From Ancistrus triradiatus (taxonomy: Eukaryota > Chordata > Actinopteri > Siluriformes > Loricariidae): 64,000 bases of DNA. The notes beneath the pieces are model-generated. The model saw nothing but the letters and a program-made list of their open reading frames with translations, searched no databases and was not told where the DNA came from. Location: assembly GCA_025084515.1 (NCBI GenBank), contig JAJAGP010000545.1, positions 305,853-369,852 on the forward strand, in the 5' to 3' direction. A program made the position numbers and the translations under genes. Each line of letters begins with the position of its first letter. Within the stretch, counting starts at the first letter, position 1. Positions 1-10,689 of the stretch are shown here, piece after piece.

Positions 1-412
1 TGACAATGATCCCAAACACACCGCTCGGGCAACGAAGGAGTGGCTCCGTAAAAAGCATTTCAAGGTCCTGGAGTGACTTAGCCAGTCTCTAGATCTCAAC
101 CCTATAGAAAATTTGTGGAGGGAGTTGAATGTCCGTGTTGCCCCAAAACATCACTGCTCTAGAGGAGATCTGCATGGAGGAATGGGCCAAAATACCAGCT
201 ACAGTGTGTGCCAACCTGGTGAAGACGTACAGGAAACGTTTGAGTTGAACTTTTGTGAGTGACCAAATACTTTTTTTCCACCATAATTTAGAATTAACTG
301 GATTTTTGTTTTTCCTCATTTTGTCTCTCATAGTTGAAGTGTACCCATGATGAAAATTACAGACCTCTCTCATCTTTCTAAGTAGCAAAACTTGCACAAG
401 CAGTGGCTGACT
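1..412 (+). mobile_element. Tc1/mariner element, 3' end (family A), cut by window edge
   Basis: The window opens inside a Tc1 transposase and continues into its 3' non-coding end. Frame 2 begins with DNDPKHTARATKEWL, the second catalytic aspartate region of DD34E transposases, and further on encodes NPIENLW with the catalytic glutamate. The downstream part matches the terminal region of the complete copy at 56,564-58,121. The extreme terminal repeat (CCCCACTGTA in the complete copy) is not seen. Similarity stops near 412 after TGGCTGACT, so the right terminus is lost or decayed. Confidence 0.9.
2..250 (+). pseudogene. Tc1 transposase C-terminal fragment, broken
   Basis: This is the C-terminal third of a Tc1-type cut-and-paste transposase, which excises and inserts its element at TA sites in the nucleus. 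The reading starts at GAC (position 2) and hits an in-frame TGA at 74-76, where the family has a tryptophan codon (EWPSQSP becomes E-stop-LSQSL). After the stop the frame still gives DLNPIENLWREL, so the glutamate is preserved. A frame change follows near 140. The protein cannot be made from this copy. The N-terminal two thirds lie outside the window. Confidence 0.88.
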
Positions 413-1067
413 GGAAGTCTACTGCAAGTCTATGAGATGAGAAAAAAACATGTCACAAGGATTTTTTTTTTTTCCAAAGACACTTTTTAATTTTTATCAA
501 ATGTCCTTTATAAGAGACAACGGGCATGGTATAGTAATTTTCTTTATGCATTTTGTGTTTCCCTTCTGCATCAGATCAAAAAGCAAGTCCCAATGTCCAT
601 TAAAGAGAACATTTAAAAAGTACACTTTTAAGTGGTTAAACATAAGTGCAAATCAGTAAAAAAAATTTTTTTGAAAATTTGCTAAAACTGTTTTTTACTT
701 AAAACATAAATTATAGCCTTTAGAAAAATCATTAACACAGATTATTCAACAATTTACTGGTTGTTGAAATATTCTTTATGAACTCGTCCCAGAGAGAGGA
801 CAAAAACAGATTATCAGGTCTTACGAGGATATCGTCAGTAGTTTTTAATTATTTATTCTCTCTTATTCAACTGTTATATTTGTTTCCATATTCACAATGT
901 ACTGAAATTTGACGGACTTGGACCGTAGGAGGCGCTGCTAACGCAAACCCGACACTAATAGGAGGGTTGAATGTTTGATCTGTGACAGGCTATCGCTCTG
1001 CTTTACTAGTACTGCTTTATCACTATTTCTACTAGTAAAACACGCAACACTATGTGCGTGGGAGAAC

Positions 1068-1098
<31 letters not shown>

Positions 1099-1602
1099 GA
1101 TGTTCCAGAAGGCGAATATAATTTTAACCCAAAAATAAATATGTTATTTGAATGCCTGTTAAAACGTTAATTACTCAAAATGAAAACTCATTGATGCACG
1201 AGTGGAAATTTCATTATGCTAGCAGAGGGAAACTGATGACTGATTAACATAAAGTTATCCTACTGAAAAAGCCAATTAGAGTTTAATTTAAACACTGCAG
1301 TATTTAGGGCAGACATGAATGGATGGCTTGTTCCCCCAGTATATTTTACAGATACCTGATTATGATCAGTATAATAGTTGATCATAACTCAATATTAATC
1401 TTTTACCTATAAACAGATATATGAAACCTTTTTGTAAAGGCGGCAGCTTCTCCAAAGGACTGTCGGGTGAGAGGATTTTTACTGTTTAAATAAAACATTC
1501 TAATAAGTTTAATTGGCAGTTGATTAAAAATACTTTAAGGCAGGAATGGGGAAAAATGATAGATATAGGAATGATTTGCTCATAATGATTTAAGAAAACA
1601 TT
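413..1602. other. AT-rich stretch without recognisable gene
   Basis: No exon-like open frame, RNA gene or recognised repeat body is visible. It contains T-runs (464-475), a long AT-rich block (600-760) and the GT microsatellite listed separately. Short open frames here have no family resemblance. Confidence 0.6.
1069..1094. repeat. (GT)n microsatellite
   Basis: Thirteen uninterrupted GT dinucleotides, a usual vertebrate microsatellite, flanked by GGAGAAC and AATGGATG. Confidence 0.97.
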
Positions 1603-1603
1603 T

Positions 1604-1762
1604 GGGCAACACAGTGGGTAGCACTGTCGACTCACAGCCCTGAGGTCCTGGGTTCAATCCCCAGGTGGAGCAGGTCTGGGTCCTTTCTGTGTGGAATCTG
1701 CATATCCTCCCCGGGTCCGTGTGGGTGCTATGATGGCTTGGCACCCTGTCGGTTGTTAACAC
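1604..1762 (+). repeat. tRNA-derived SINE (family S2), shortened copy
   Basis: The head has a tRNA-like internal promoter: GTGGGTAGCACTG is the A-box region and GGGTTCAATCCCC the B-box region. The family body follows (GGTCCTTTCTGTGTGGA, then CTCCCCGGGTCCGTGTGGG). The middle is deleted and the copy jumps to the GGCACCCTGTC module found near the 3' end of the longer copy at 1,976-2,316. The family resembles the widespread AFC-like fish SINEs; that name is from memory and not searched. Confidence 0.8.
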
Positions 1763-1975
1763 GAGCAAGGTAATTTAAGTCATCTTTATTTATAGAGAAC
1801 CATTGGCAATACTTTATTTTAAGGGTACATGAAAAAGCATTAACGCAGTATTTCATGAGTAAGTAATCATTAATTTATACACGTAGTACATCATGAGTCA
1901 TCATGAATATGCATAAAGTGGGAATGTCTCATGCAGGAGCAGTATATTAATTCATGTAGTAATTGAGGTAGAACT

Positions 1976-2316
1976 TGGTGGGTAGCACCAAGTGGTCCAG
2001 CAAGAAGGTCCTGGGTTCGATCCCAGGTGGAGCAGCCTGGGTCCTTTCCTGGTGGAGTTTGCATGTCCACTTCGTGTTCGAGTGGGTTTACTCTGGGTAC
2101 TCCAGTTTCCTCCCCTGTACCAAAGACATGTGTGTTAGGTTAACTGGAGTTTCCAAAGTGTGGGAGTGTGTGTATGAGTTTGTGTGCTTTAAGATGGATT
2201 GGTGCCCTGTCTAGCCAGGGTTGTTCCTGCCTTGCGCCCTGTGCCTCAGGCTAGGCAGCGGCTTTCCTACGATCCTGATTAGGATTCAGCGGATAAGACA
2301 ATAAATGAATGAAAGT
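1976..2316 (+). repeat. tRNA-derived SINE (family S2), near full length
   Basis: The order is: A-box region GGTGGGTAGCACC; B-box GGGTTCGATCCC; body with TTTGCATGTCC, GTGGGTTTACTCTGGGTACT and CCAAAGACATG; a 3' module GGTGCCCTGTCTAGCCAGGG; and an A-rich end with ATAAATGAATGAA. This copy and the one at 28,464 are the best for defining the family here. The only long open frame through it (1,975-2,214) is a by-product of the repeat. No clear target duplication was seen. Confidence 0.85.
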
Positions 2317-3645
2317 AAAGTGCCCTTCAGAGTAAAGTGCTTCTGAACTTTTAATAATATAGAGCATCGGCCAGGGTGCTGGACAATAAAATTGCAACAG
2401 TGATAAAACAAATCAATAAAAATATGCCAAACTGTGGTAATTTACCACAATAAAAGACAGTAACCAAAGAATATAAAATGAGACATGGCTATAATGTTTA
2501 TGACCAAGCCGAGACTCAAAAGCCTGGGGAAATGTATATGTCTTTAATTTGGCTTTAAAACTAACTGTCATGGGAGGCGACTTTTAAAAAGAGTGAGTAG
2601 AAAGAGTGAGTCAGTAACCATGGGGCAGCAACAGAAACGGCCTGGTAACTTTTACACTCATCCTAAAGAAACTTATCAAATCTTTAAGTTCTAGAGGTGG
2701 AATGGTGCAAATGTGGTCAGACTGTGACAAGACACCTACAGGAACCAACTTGGCATAACTAAATGGACTAAAAGTGATGTTTCTAAAAGCTCAGAATTAA
2801 AAGTGTGACTACTGATGTGGACCAACGTTAAGTCAAGGCATGGAGAAACCTCTACTAACCTGCTACTCATGCTGACTATAAGCGTTTAACCTATTAGCCT
2901 AAGCTTTGTCTCCTGCACTAGTGTATATATATATATATTTTTTTTTTGTAGTAAAAAGTCTTAAGCATTGAGCATCATTGTATTCGGACTTGCATTGATG
3001 AATAAATTATATTCATATGTTAATCTATGCAGTCTGCATGTTTGATGCTAAAATACTATATAATTCACTCCGGTAACTAACTCTTGGTCCATTTCTCCTC
3101 CAAATACATCTTTCATTAACAATTTTCCACAATTGATGCAGTATTTTAGCACAAGTCTAAGACTAATTTGGAAGTTTCTTACAAACCATTCAAACAAAGA
3201 GTCATGGAAATTAATTGTGAATTAATTTGGGAAACATCAAATATTTAAGATTCCAGGACTGTGTGAACCACAAAAGGCTTTCTAAATAAAACATACAGAA
3301 GCTCTTTATATACACAGACTAACGAGACTTAATTACAAGGGAAAATTTAAACAATGATTTAGAAGTGTTCAGGAAGAAAACCAGGAAGGAGGAAACAGGA
3401 AACAGGAATTAAAGCAAGAAGCAAAAATATGGCATGCCACTGTGACAGGATGTACCTATATTGATTCTTTATTAAGGCTTGTCCAAAGTTCAGATTCCAA
3501 AGCAGGAGTCAGAACAAGGTCATGTGAACATCTAGGACAATATTTATACTAATTCGAAAGCAATATGTATTAAAGAAACATCATCCCCTCACAACTCTCT
3601 CAATGGTGTACTGCATTTCCACATTGCAAAAGGGTCAAAATTAAA
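2317..3645. other. Gene-free stretch
   Basis: No recognisable gene. It includes an AT dinucleotide run and T-run (about 2,922-2,948) and otherwise looks unique and AT-rich. Purine-rich tracts occur at 3,370-3,420 (GGAAGGAGGAAACAGG). Confidence 0.55.
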
Positions 3646-3647
3646 GG

Positions 3648-4318
3648 CCGGAAGCTCATCCAGCTCCGATTTCACATGGCTCTGACCTCAAGTAACTCCA
3701 ATCTCATAATGCATTAAGATCATCTAACACCAATCTCATTCAGCAGCATTCTCAGTCAGCAATAATCTCATCCATCCCTGGTCTTATTCAACACCAATCT
3801 GAACTTTAATCTCATCCAACACAAATCCCACTGAGCCCCAATATCATCAAACACCGAAATCACATGGTTCTGACCTCAACCAGCACCAATCTCAACCGAC
3901 TCCAATCTCATCCAAATTTCATCTCATTCAGCTCCTATTTTATGTGACTCTGATCATAACCAGCTTATTAAGCACCAGTTTCATCCAGTACCAATATCAT
4001 CTAACAGCAACCTGATTCAGTTCCAATCTCATCCAGAACCACTCTTGCCTAGCACCAATCTCACCCAGTCCTACTCTCAATCAGCCCCAATCTAATCTAG
4101 CATAAATCTCAACCAGTCCCAATCTCATCCAGCTCCATCTCACCCATTCCTGATCTTAATCAACACCCATGTCTTCCACCACCAATCTCATCCAGCTCCA
4201 GTCCAATCCAGAGCTGATGTCCTTCAGCATCATTATCTATCTCTGATTATCAAGGTAAGCTCTGAACCAGTGCCAGTCTGATCCAACACATTCAGATCTA
4301 GTCACATCCAGCTTCAGA
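3648..4318. repeat. Degenerate minisatellite, about 16-bp unit
   Basis: About 670 bp are made of diverged copies of a unit close to CCAATCTCATCCAGCA, spaced 15-17 bp. Examples are CACCAATCTCATTCAG, CCCCAATCTAATCTAG and CCAATCTCATCCAGCTC. The strand is very poor in G and rich in C, A and T. A longer phrase, CATGG(C/T)TCTGACCTCAA, recurs at about 3,676 and 3,865, suggesting some higher-order duplication. There is no long open frame, so it does not look like a coding repeat. Confidence 0.85.
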
Positions 4319-4884
4319 ATTGTCTGCATAAACAAAACACATTTACTTATCAAAGCGATCATCAAGACTTTTTTAGATCCAGATCTACAGACTAAAGGTT
4401 TCTAAACCTGGATATTCTGTGCTTTAGAAATATACTCATTATACTCATTAAATACTCATAAATACTCATTATGTGGAAATAGACCTTTATGTCCACTGTA
4501 TATCTATGAGCATTTTTTGCTCATTGTGAGTTGTTTGATCAGGTTGCAAAAAAATTTTTTTCCCACTGGCTAACTTTAGGGTCATGGGCCCCCTGTGGGG
4601 TGACTCAAGATCCGATCAGCATCCAAAGGGACAAACATCATATTCCATTATGAGCCGAGTCATCCGTCAATTTTGTGTCTTCGGCTCAAACTTTTAATTT
4701 TCCCATTGGTTAATATTTGGGGACAAATTATGAATTGAAGGGGCCCCAGAATGGAACCCAAATGCCAAGTTGATTTTACTCAAACAAAAACCAGATCCAC
4801 TTCTTAAAATCCAGTCCAGGTTTTACCCAACCAAAGGCCGGATGATGAAACAAGCATAGAAAAGCTATTTATGGTTAAAAATCA
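4319..4884. other. Gene-free stretch
   Basis: No recognisable gene. A short direct repeat of ATACTCATTA lies at about 4,434-4,470. Two related GGGCCCC-containing segments (about 4,575-4,610 and 4,735-4,755) hint at an old unrecognised repeat. Confidence 0.5.
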
Positions 4885-5040
4885 TTTAGATGCCTGTATA
4901 ACTATGGCTAAGACTCATTTATTTTGAAGGGTTATTTAGCTGTCTAGATATACAAGGCTAAGAATCAATTTCTGTCCAGATATATATGGCTAAAGATTAT
5001 TTATATGTCCCAATATTTATGGCTATATGGTCATTTCATG
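4885..5040. repeat. Degenerate minisatellite, about 40-bp unit, about 4 copies
   Basis: Four diverged units share the pattern TTATTTAG-TGTC-AGATATATATGGCTAAG. The cores are ACTATGGCTAAGA (4,902), ATACAAGGCTAAGA (4,949), ATATATGGCTAAAG (4,983) and TTTATGGCTATATGG (5,018). It is AT-rich and unrelated in sequence to the minisatellite just upstream. Confidence 0.65.
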
Positions 5041-6383
5041 GTTAACTGTAGATTAGCCCCCCTGTTCATAAATCTCTAGTGACGCCCCCTGGATAAAGAA
5101 AATAAAACTCAAATCAGAAAATGTCAGGACAGTAATGCACATAAAGTGTTTTTGAAAATATCTATTTGATTTATTTTAACGTGACTTTAAAATATCTAGA
5201 ATTATTATTATGTCCATTCAAAATGTCAAAAAATGCTGTCCCACAGCTTCATGTCTCTACCGAACCACAACGAGTTTTAGGCTTTAGTCCAGAAGTGGAG
5301 TTTTATTGTAACCAAACCCCTGCATTTTAGACCAGAAAGAGAGACCACACGTCTGATTCTCAAGGCCACGTGACAATAAATGTTTTAAACACAGATCTTG
5401 AACCAATTCAGTAGAATGGGCTTTTACATGTAAATACCCAAATCAATTGGTGAATGTGTGAGACGACCAAATTCTTTACCCAGTGCTTCCTGACATCAGC
5501 ACTAGGTGGCAGTGATGTCAAACAGGAAAACCGCTACTGGTCAAAACGTTTCTCTGCAGTAAGCTTGACCCTTCGTAAAGTGCTGCTTTGTTTTATTATG
5601 CTGCACAGCAGCATCAGAATTTTAAGAGGCTCAGAGCAGTATATAATGACGGTTTTATTTAGTCTAGGCCTAGCGTTTAAATGACTTTCAATTTCGAACG
5701 ATTTTGTGCATTCCTGTAGATTATGAAGCCTTACTTACTCACTTTATTTTCTCTCTGCAGTGTTGTTCATATTGGACATGCAAACATTTTATTATTCAGC
5801 CAATGAGATATTTGCATTATCACCCCTCCCCAGCAGATCATAGTAGAAATTATTGCTTATTTTCTCACTCTGATACAGTTGAATGTGACTTCAGGCTCTG
5901 CAGCACTTTTACTGCACAAGTTTATTGTGTACTTGTATGGAAAAGTCGTTCAGTTGAACAATACGAGAGGATGATGGTATATTAGAGATGTTGCTAAAAT
6001 AGTGCTGGAATTTCAAGGTCATAGTGTGTGTATGAAGTGTGAGGTTTTTTATTTTATGAGGACGCAGCTTTGTTGCAGTCTACCTGCTCTTAAAGTCAAA
6101 GTTATGAAGGCTGACGTACACTGCCTTCAAGAATTTACCATAAGACATCCATCTTAGTGGCATAATGGCATTGTGAACACAGAATCTGGTGCAGTATAGT
6201 TCATTCTACAGACGTTGGAAACATTCTGGAGTATTGTTGTATGTATTTTATGTACTGTTACTAAGTGAAAACAACCTAAAAACCTGCTGTACATCTGTTA
6301 TGGACCAAACTACTGAATTGGTTAAAAGTGCTGAAACCAATTTGGAATCTGTATGGCTGTTTTCCCAACTCATTGGCAGTATG
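5041..6383. other. Gene-free stretch
   Basis: No recognisable exon or repeat. Several open frames of 60-93 codons occur (for example 5,454-5,684 and 5,704-5,985 on the plus strand), but they show no domain or repeated-family resemblance and their base composition matches the flanks, so I treat them as chance. Confidence 0.5.
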
Positions 6384-6385
6384 TA

Positions 6386-7630
6386 CAGTGGTGCTTGAAA
6401 GTTTGAGAAACTTTTCTATATTTCTGTATAAATATGACCTAAAACATTCATAAAAGTCCTAAAAGTATATAAAAAAGTATATAAAGAAAGTATATAAACC
6501 AATCCACAATCAGACAGATTGTGTACAAATGGAGGAAATTCCAGACCATTGTTACCCTCCCCAGGAGTGATCGACCAACAAAGATCACTCCAAGAGCAAG
6601 GCGTGTAATAGTTGGCGAGGTCAGAAAGAACCCCAGGGTAACTTCTAAGCACCTGAAGGCCTCTCTCACATTGGCTAATGTTAATGTTCATGAGTCCACC
6701 ATCAGAAGAACACTGAACAACAATGGTGTGCATGGCAGGGCTGCAAGGAGAAAGCCACTGCTCTCCAAAAAGAACATTGCTGCTCGTCTGCAGTTTCTTA
6801 AAGATCACGTGGACAAGCCAGAAGGCTAGTGGAAGAATGTTTTGTGGATGGATGAGACCAAAACTTTTTGGTTTAAAAGACAAGCGTTATGTTGGAGAAA
6901 GAAAACACTGCATTCCAGCATAAGAACCTTATCCCATCTGTGAAACATGGTGGAGGTAGTATCATGGTTTGGGCCAGTTTTGCTGCATCTGGACCAGGAT
7001 GGCTTGCCATCTTTGATGGAGCAATGAATTCTAAATTATATCAAAGAATTCTAAAGGAAAATGTCAGGAGATCTGTCCATGAACTGAATCTCAAGAGAAG
7101 GTGGGTCATGCAGCAAGACAACGACCCTAAGCACACAAGTCGTTCTACCAAAGAATGGTTAGAGAAGAATAAAGTTCATGTTTCGGAATGGCCAAGTCAA
7201 AGCCGTGACCATAATCCAATTGAAATGTTGTGGAAGGACCTGAAGTGAGCAGCTAATGTGAGGAAACCCACCAACATCCCAGAGCTGAAGCTGTTCTGTA
7301 CGAAGGAATGGGCTAAAATTCCTCCAAGCCGGTGTGCAGGACTGATCAACAGCTACAGGAAACGTTTAGTTGCAGTTATTGCTGCACAGGGGGGTCATAC
7401 CAGATACTGAAAGCAAAGGCTCACATACTTTTGCCACTCACTAATATGTAATACTGGATCATTTTCCCCAATAAATAAATGACCAAGTATAACATTTTTG
7501 TCTCTTTTGTTTAACTGGGTTCTCTTTATCTACTTTTAGGACTTGTGTGAAAATCTGATGATGTTTTAGGTCATATTTATGCAAAAATATAGAAAATTCT
7601 TAAAGGTTCACAAACTTTCAAGCAACACTG
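6386..7630 (+). mobile_element. Tc1/mariner element (family B), both ends present, 5' coding part deleted
   Basis: The left end CAGTGGTGCTTGAAAGTTTG begins just after a TA, and the right end CAAACTTTCAAGCAACACTG is followed by TA, as expected for a Tc1 element and its TA target duplication. The length is 1,245 bp. Compared with the copy at 42,448-43,435, the segment between the left terminal region and the second half of the first helix-turn-helix is missing, replaced by short AT-rich filler (AGTATATAAA repeated at 6,464-6,500). Confidence 0.93.
6490..7409 (+). pseudogene. Tc1 transposase (family B), broken
   Basis: The transposase lacks its start and most of its first helix-turn-helix. It opens with QIVYKWRKF, has the linker GRPTK-like motif as DRPTKITPRARR, and a second helix-turn-helix (TLANVNVHESTIRRTL). 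An in-frame TAG at about 6,827 follows DKPEG, then the DDE domain starts at WMDETKT, with a frame change before 6,889. The frame at 6,889-7,248 carries VKHGGGSIMVW, QQDNDPKHT and NPIEMLW and ends in TGA. The three catalytic acids (D, D, E, 34 residues between the last two) are all still encoded. SRDHNPIE differs from the usual SPDLNPIE. Confidence 0.9.
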
Positions 7631-7632
7631 TA

Positions 7633-8104
7633 TACTCTAGCATATTTAAGGTTTTGAATTATAGTTACTCTTAAAAAAACTTTACCAAATGTTTCTACAG
7701 TAACACGTTTTGCTCGTTTGGAGCAGAGCAATGTTTGATCATTGTACGCAGCTATCAAACACAGATTTGAACAATTTGTTTTCAGTGAAAGACTGACTGT
7801 AATGTGTAATGTTGTAATGTGGCCTGCTGTGTCACCATTTTCCCAACAGATGACAGCAGAGTTGCACAGTTGAAGCTGGCGCTGTGAACGTAAGTGTTTT
7901 CACTTTACAGAATTTGCTCTTTATGAATCAGCCCCAATGAATGGCAGCTGCTCTGCAGGCTACTTAAGTCAAAGGTAGTCAAACGCTGGAGCTGGCTTCT
8001 GTGTCGTGTTAGAGGTACAGACAGTATGTGTTTGTGTGTTTGATGAAAAGAAAATATGGTAAAGTAAAAACAGAAGAGAATACATTGAAAGGGAAACAAC
8101 AGGT
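7633..8104. other. Gene-free stretch
   Basis: No gene or family repeat recognised. The sequence is AT-rich and looks unique. Confidence 0.5.
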
Positions 8105-8260
8105 TGAAGTCATTTAAAAGCAAAGTTGAGAAAAGAGTTTAAGTCAAGTGAGAAACTCCATTTAATTTAAAAAGTCCAGTCAGGAAGGGTGAAAGTCAAG
8201 ATGGGAAAGAATTTAAAGTCAAGCTGAGAGAGAAGTCAAGCTCAGAGAAGTAGAAAAGAC
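8105..8260. repeat. Purine-rich degenerate repeat (AAGTCAAG motif)
   Basis: Motifs close to AAGTCAAGNTGAGA recur at about 8,113, 8,140, 8,171, 8,191, 8,216 and 8,233, spaced 18-31 bp, on a strand that is strongly A+G rich. Spacing is irregular, so this is either an old decayed minisatellite or compositional bias. Confidence 0.45.
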
Positions 8261-8845
8261 GAGAATTTTTGAGTTTGAAGCTGAGACAAACCAAGGGATG
8301 AATATTTAACTTGTTCTTTGAAGGCTGAAAGAAAAAGGTGTTTTTTTTTCACTTGAGTTTGGGAGGTCTAAGCTAAGCCCTCAGCCTTAGTTCACTGGGC
8401 TTCCTTTTTATTTCCCATTTCTGAGGCAGTGTCGCTACTTTGTCTGTCCCTTCGTTTGTAGATGTCATTTATTTAGTTTTATTTCGTGCCTCACATGCTA
8501 CCATATACAATAGGTGTGACTGTTGCAGTGACATTAAAATGAAAGCCTGCTGTATAAAGCTGTAGTATAACCCATAGTTATAGCAACAAGAAAACCTGCT
8601 TTATGAATTGCACTCTTACATAGTGCCTAATGTTACACTCTAACAGGGAGTTCTGTTTTCTGTGACCTTTGAGTGTCATTCTATTATTCCTATGCATGAA
8701 TTCTCCTTTATCTTAATGTTATAATACTGAATTTTTCAGTTATTTTTCAGCTTTATCCGTGTTCATGTAGGTTTATGTCAGGTTTTAGGAGGGAAACACT
8801 CGTGTAGGTGTTGCGCCATAAACACCACTCATTATTCACCCAGCA
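8261..8845. other. Gene-free stretch
   Basis: No recognisable gene or repeat. T-run at 8,340-8,350. Confidence 0.5.
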
Positions 8846-9225
8846 ACAGGGATGGACTGTCCATCGGGAGAACCAGGACAATTCCCGGTGGGTGGTTCTA
8901 CGTCTGGGCCGCTGACAGAGCTGAAAATAGAACCTGATTTAAGTTCTCTAATACTGAAGTGTGCGCTGGCTTGCAGTGTCCTAATTGCACGGCCATAAGC
9001 CAATCACAGAAATGGCGCCTCCCCAACAACACAGCGTAAACCGCGAAAAGATCCGTGTAGTAATGAGTGCAAAATGAAAGCATTAAAAAAAGCGCAAATG
9101 AAGGGCTGTAAAGGCGCGCCATAAAACAAAATACTGCAACAAGATGTAGAGAAATGCATGAAACTGCACAGCTTGTTTGGCTGAGAGAGGAACGGAACGA
9201 CCGAAGTACACAAGAGGTACGTTGA
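8846..9225 (+). mobile_element. hAT-like transposon, 5' fragment
   Basis: The segment starts CAGGGATGGACTGTCCATC and runs on through GGGAGAACCAGGACAATTCCCGG, a start I associate with a common fish element. Downstream a decayed coding trace reads roughly KCMKLHSLF-G near 9,150-9,180, like the N-terminal region that hAT transposases carry before the BED/catalytic part. It is CpG-richer than its flanks. No 3' end or target duplication was found. Assignment to hAT is tentative. Confidence 0.45.
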
Positions 9226-10685
9226 GATCAGTAGTCACGATGCTAGTTAGTTTGTTTTAGTATGGAGTTTGAGAAAAGACTATCGGCTCTTTCTCAAATC
9301 AACGTATTCCCAACTTATAGGACTACTTGTAAAATAAGTAACATTTCAATTAATGTCATTGAATGTTAAATAAAGAGTTATCTAAACTATTCCTGAAATA
9401 TAAATGGGTGAATTTAAATGAATATTTGGGTGGAAGTTCTGCCTTTTCATATCCAACATAGTGCACTACCTAGGGCGGAACAGGTAATTTGAGACGGTAC
9501 CAGTAGTCTCTTTTCCTCAGAAAAAGTAAACGCTCTCTTGGCAATCGTTTGTAAAATAGAATTGGAAACGTTTCTTTGAGGAGATTAAACTTCAGGAGTG
9601 ATTCTGTGAATAAAACAGTACCGGTACTTATTGTTGTTCAAAAATATTCGTCCACAGTAACTAGCAGGCTTATTTACATTAAACAAATGTGAAAGCTCCG
9701 GTTTTACTTCCATCTGAAAACCCAAGAGAACCATTTAAAAAACTCCATATTTAATGAATTTTGTGGAATATTGTAGAATTTTTATTTGTAATAAATGGAT
9801 GCAACTTTATTTTCCCAAAGGGAAAGTGCATAAAATATACTTTGCTTTTAATGTGGTGGTTGGTCATTCAAATTAACTTCAATAGTAAGATTGATGGATA
9901 AACTATTGATACAAAAATTATCTATGTGTTTGTGTCGAACATATTTTTTGATATCTTACTCCGGTTTGGTCAAATAAAATAATATTAAAGCTTGAATAGA
10001 ATGAGAGCCTGGAGAGGGAGGACATTTCAGCTTTATAACATGTATGATATCTGTATGAACATATAGTGACCTGTTACTTTTGTTCTGCTTATTCCAGAAT
10101 GGAATCGTGGGATGATGAGAATTTGCATATGGTGGGGTGGCTCGCAGGGGCAACTGGTGTTGCTGGGCTGGGGGTTTTCACTTTGCAGTTGCTGTGATTG
10201 AAGTCTAGAAAAAAGCTAGGACTGAATTTAGTTCTCAGTTCAGCCCTACCCAGCACCCAGTATATATTTCACATGACTACTTGAATCCACAATGGAAATA
10301 ATTAATTAACATTGCTTGTATTATAAAATGACAAGAATGACAAAACGCTTTGATGAATTCCAATTATAGCATGAAAAGCCCTACTGTTTAAAAATTCCTC
10401 CTCTGGTTTCGTAATAAAGGATCTGTCGTCTTTTGTCTGAAAATAAAGGAGTAGGAAATTACTTGTTACCTGAAAGGCTGTTCGCTGCAAATGTCTGCCT
10501 TTCTGCCATTGAGTATATGTGAATGTCAAGGTGAAATTGCTTAAGAATTAAATAAACATCCCTGTGTTGACTTTGCAATATTAGAAAACTCAGCTCAACA
10601 TAGGTTGGCTGTGAAAAATTCCACTAACGATTTTGTAGAGTGCTTCAGGTCATTGTCTCGCTACAGGGTAAAACATTTTCCATTG
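9226..10685. other. Gene-free stretch
   Basis: No exon, RNA gene or recognised repeat. AT-rich throughout, with a few short open frames without resemblance. Confidence 0.5.
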
Positions 10686-10689
10686 TGAC

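Noticed and set aside
3648..4318. Possible CRISPR-like array
   Set aside because: Units are 15-17 bp, diverged and without unique spacers, in a vertebrate-type context. It is a minisatellite.
6416..6883. 155-codon minus-strand open frame
   Set aside because: It is antisense to the family B Tc1 DNA-binding region; the same shadow appears at 42,847-43,113.
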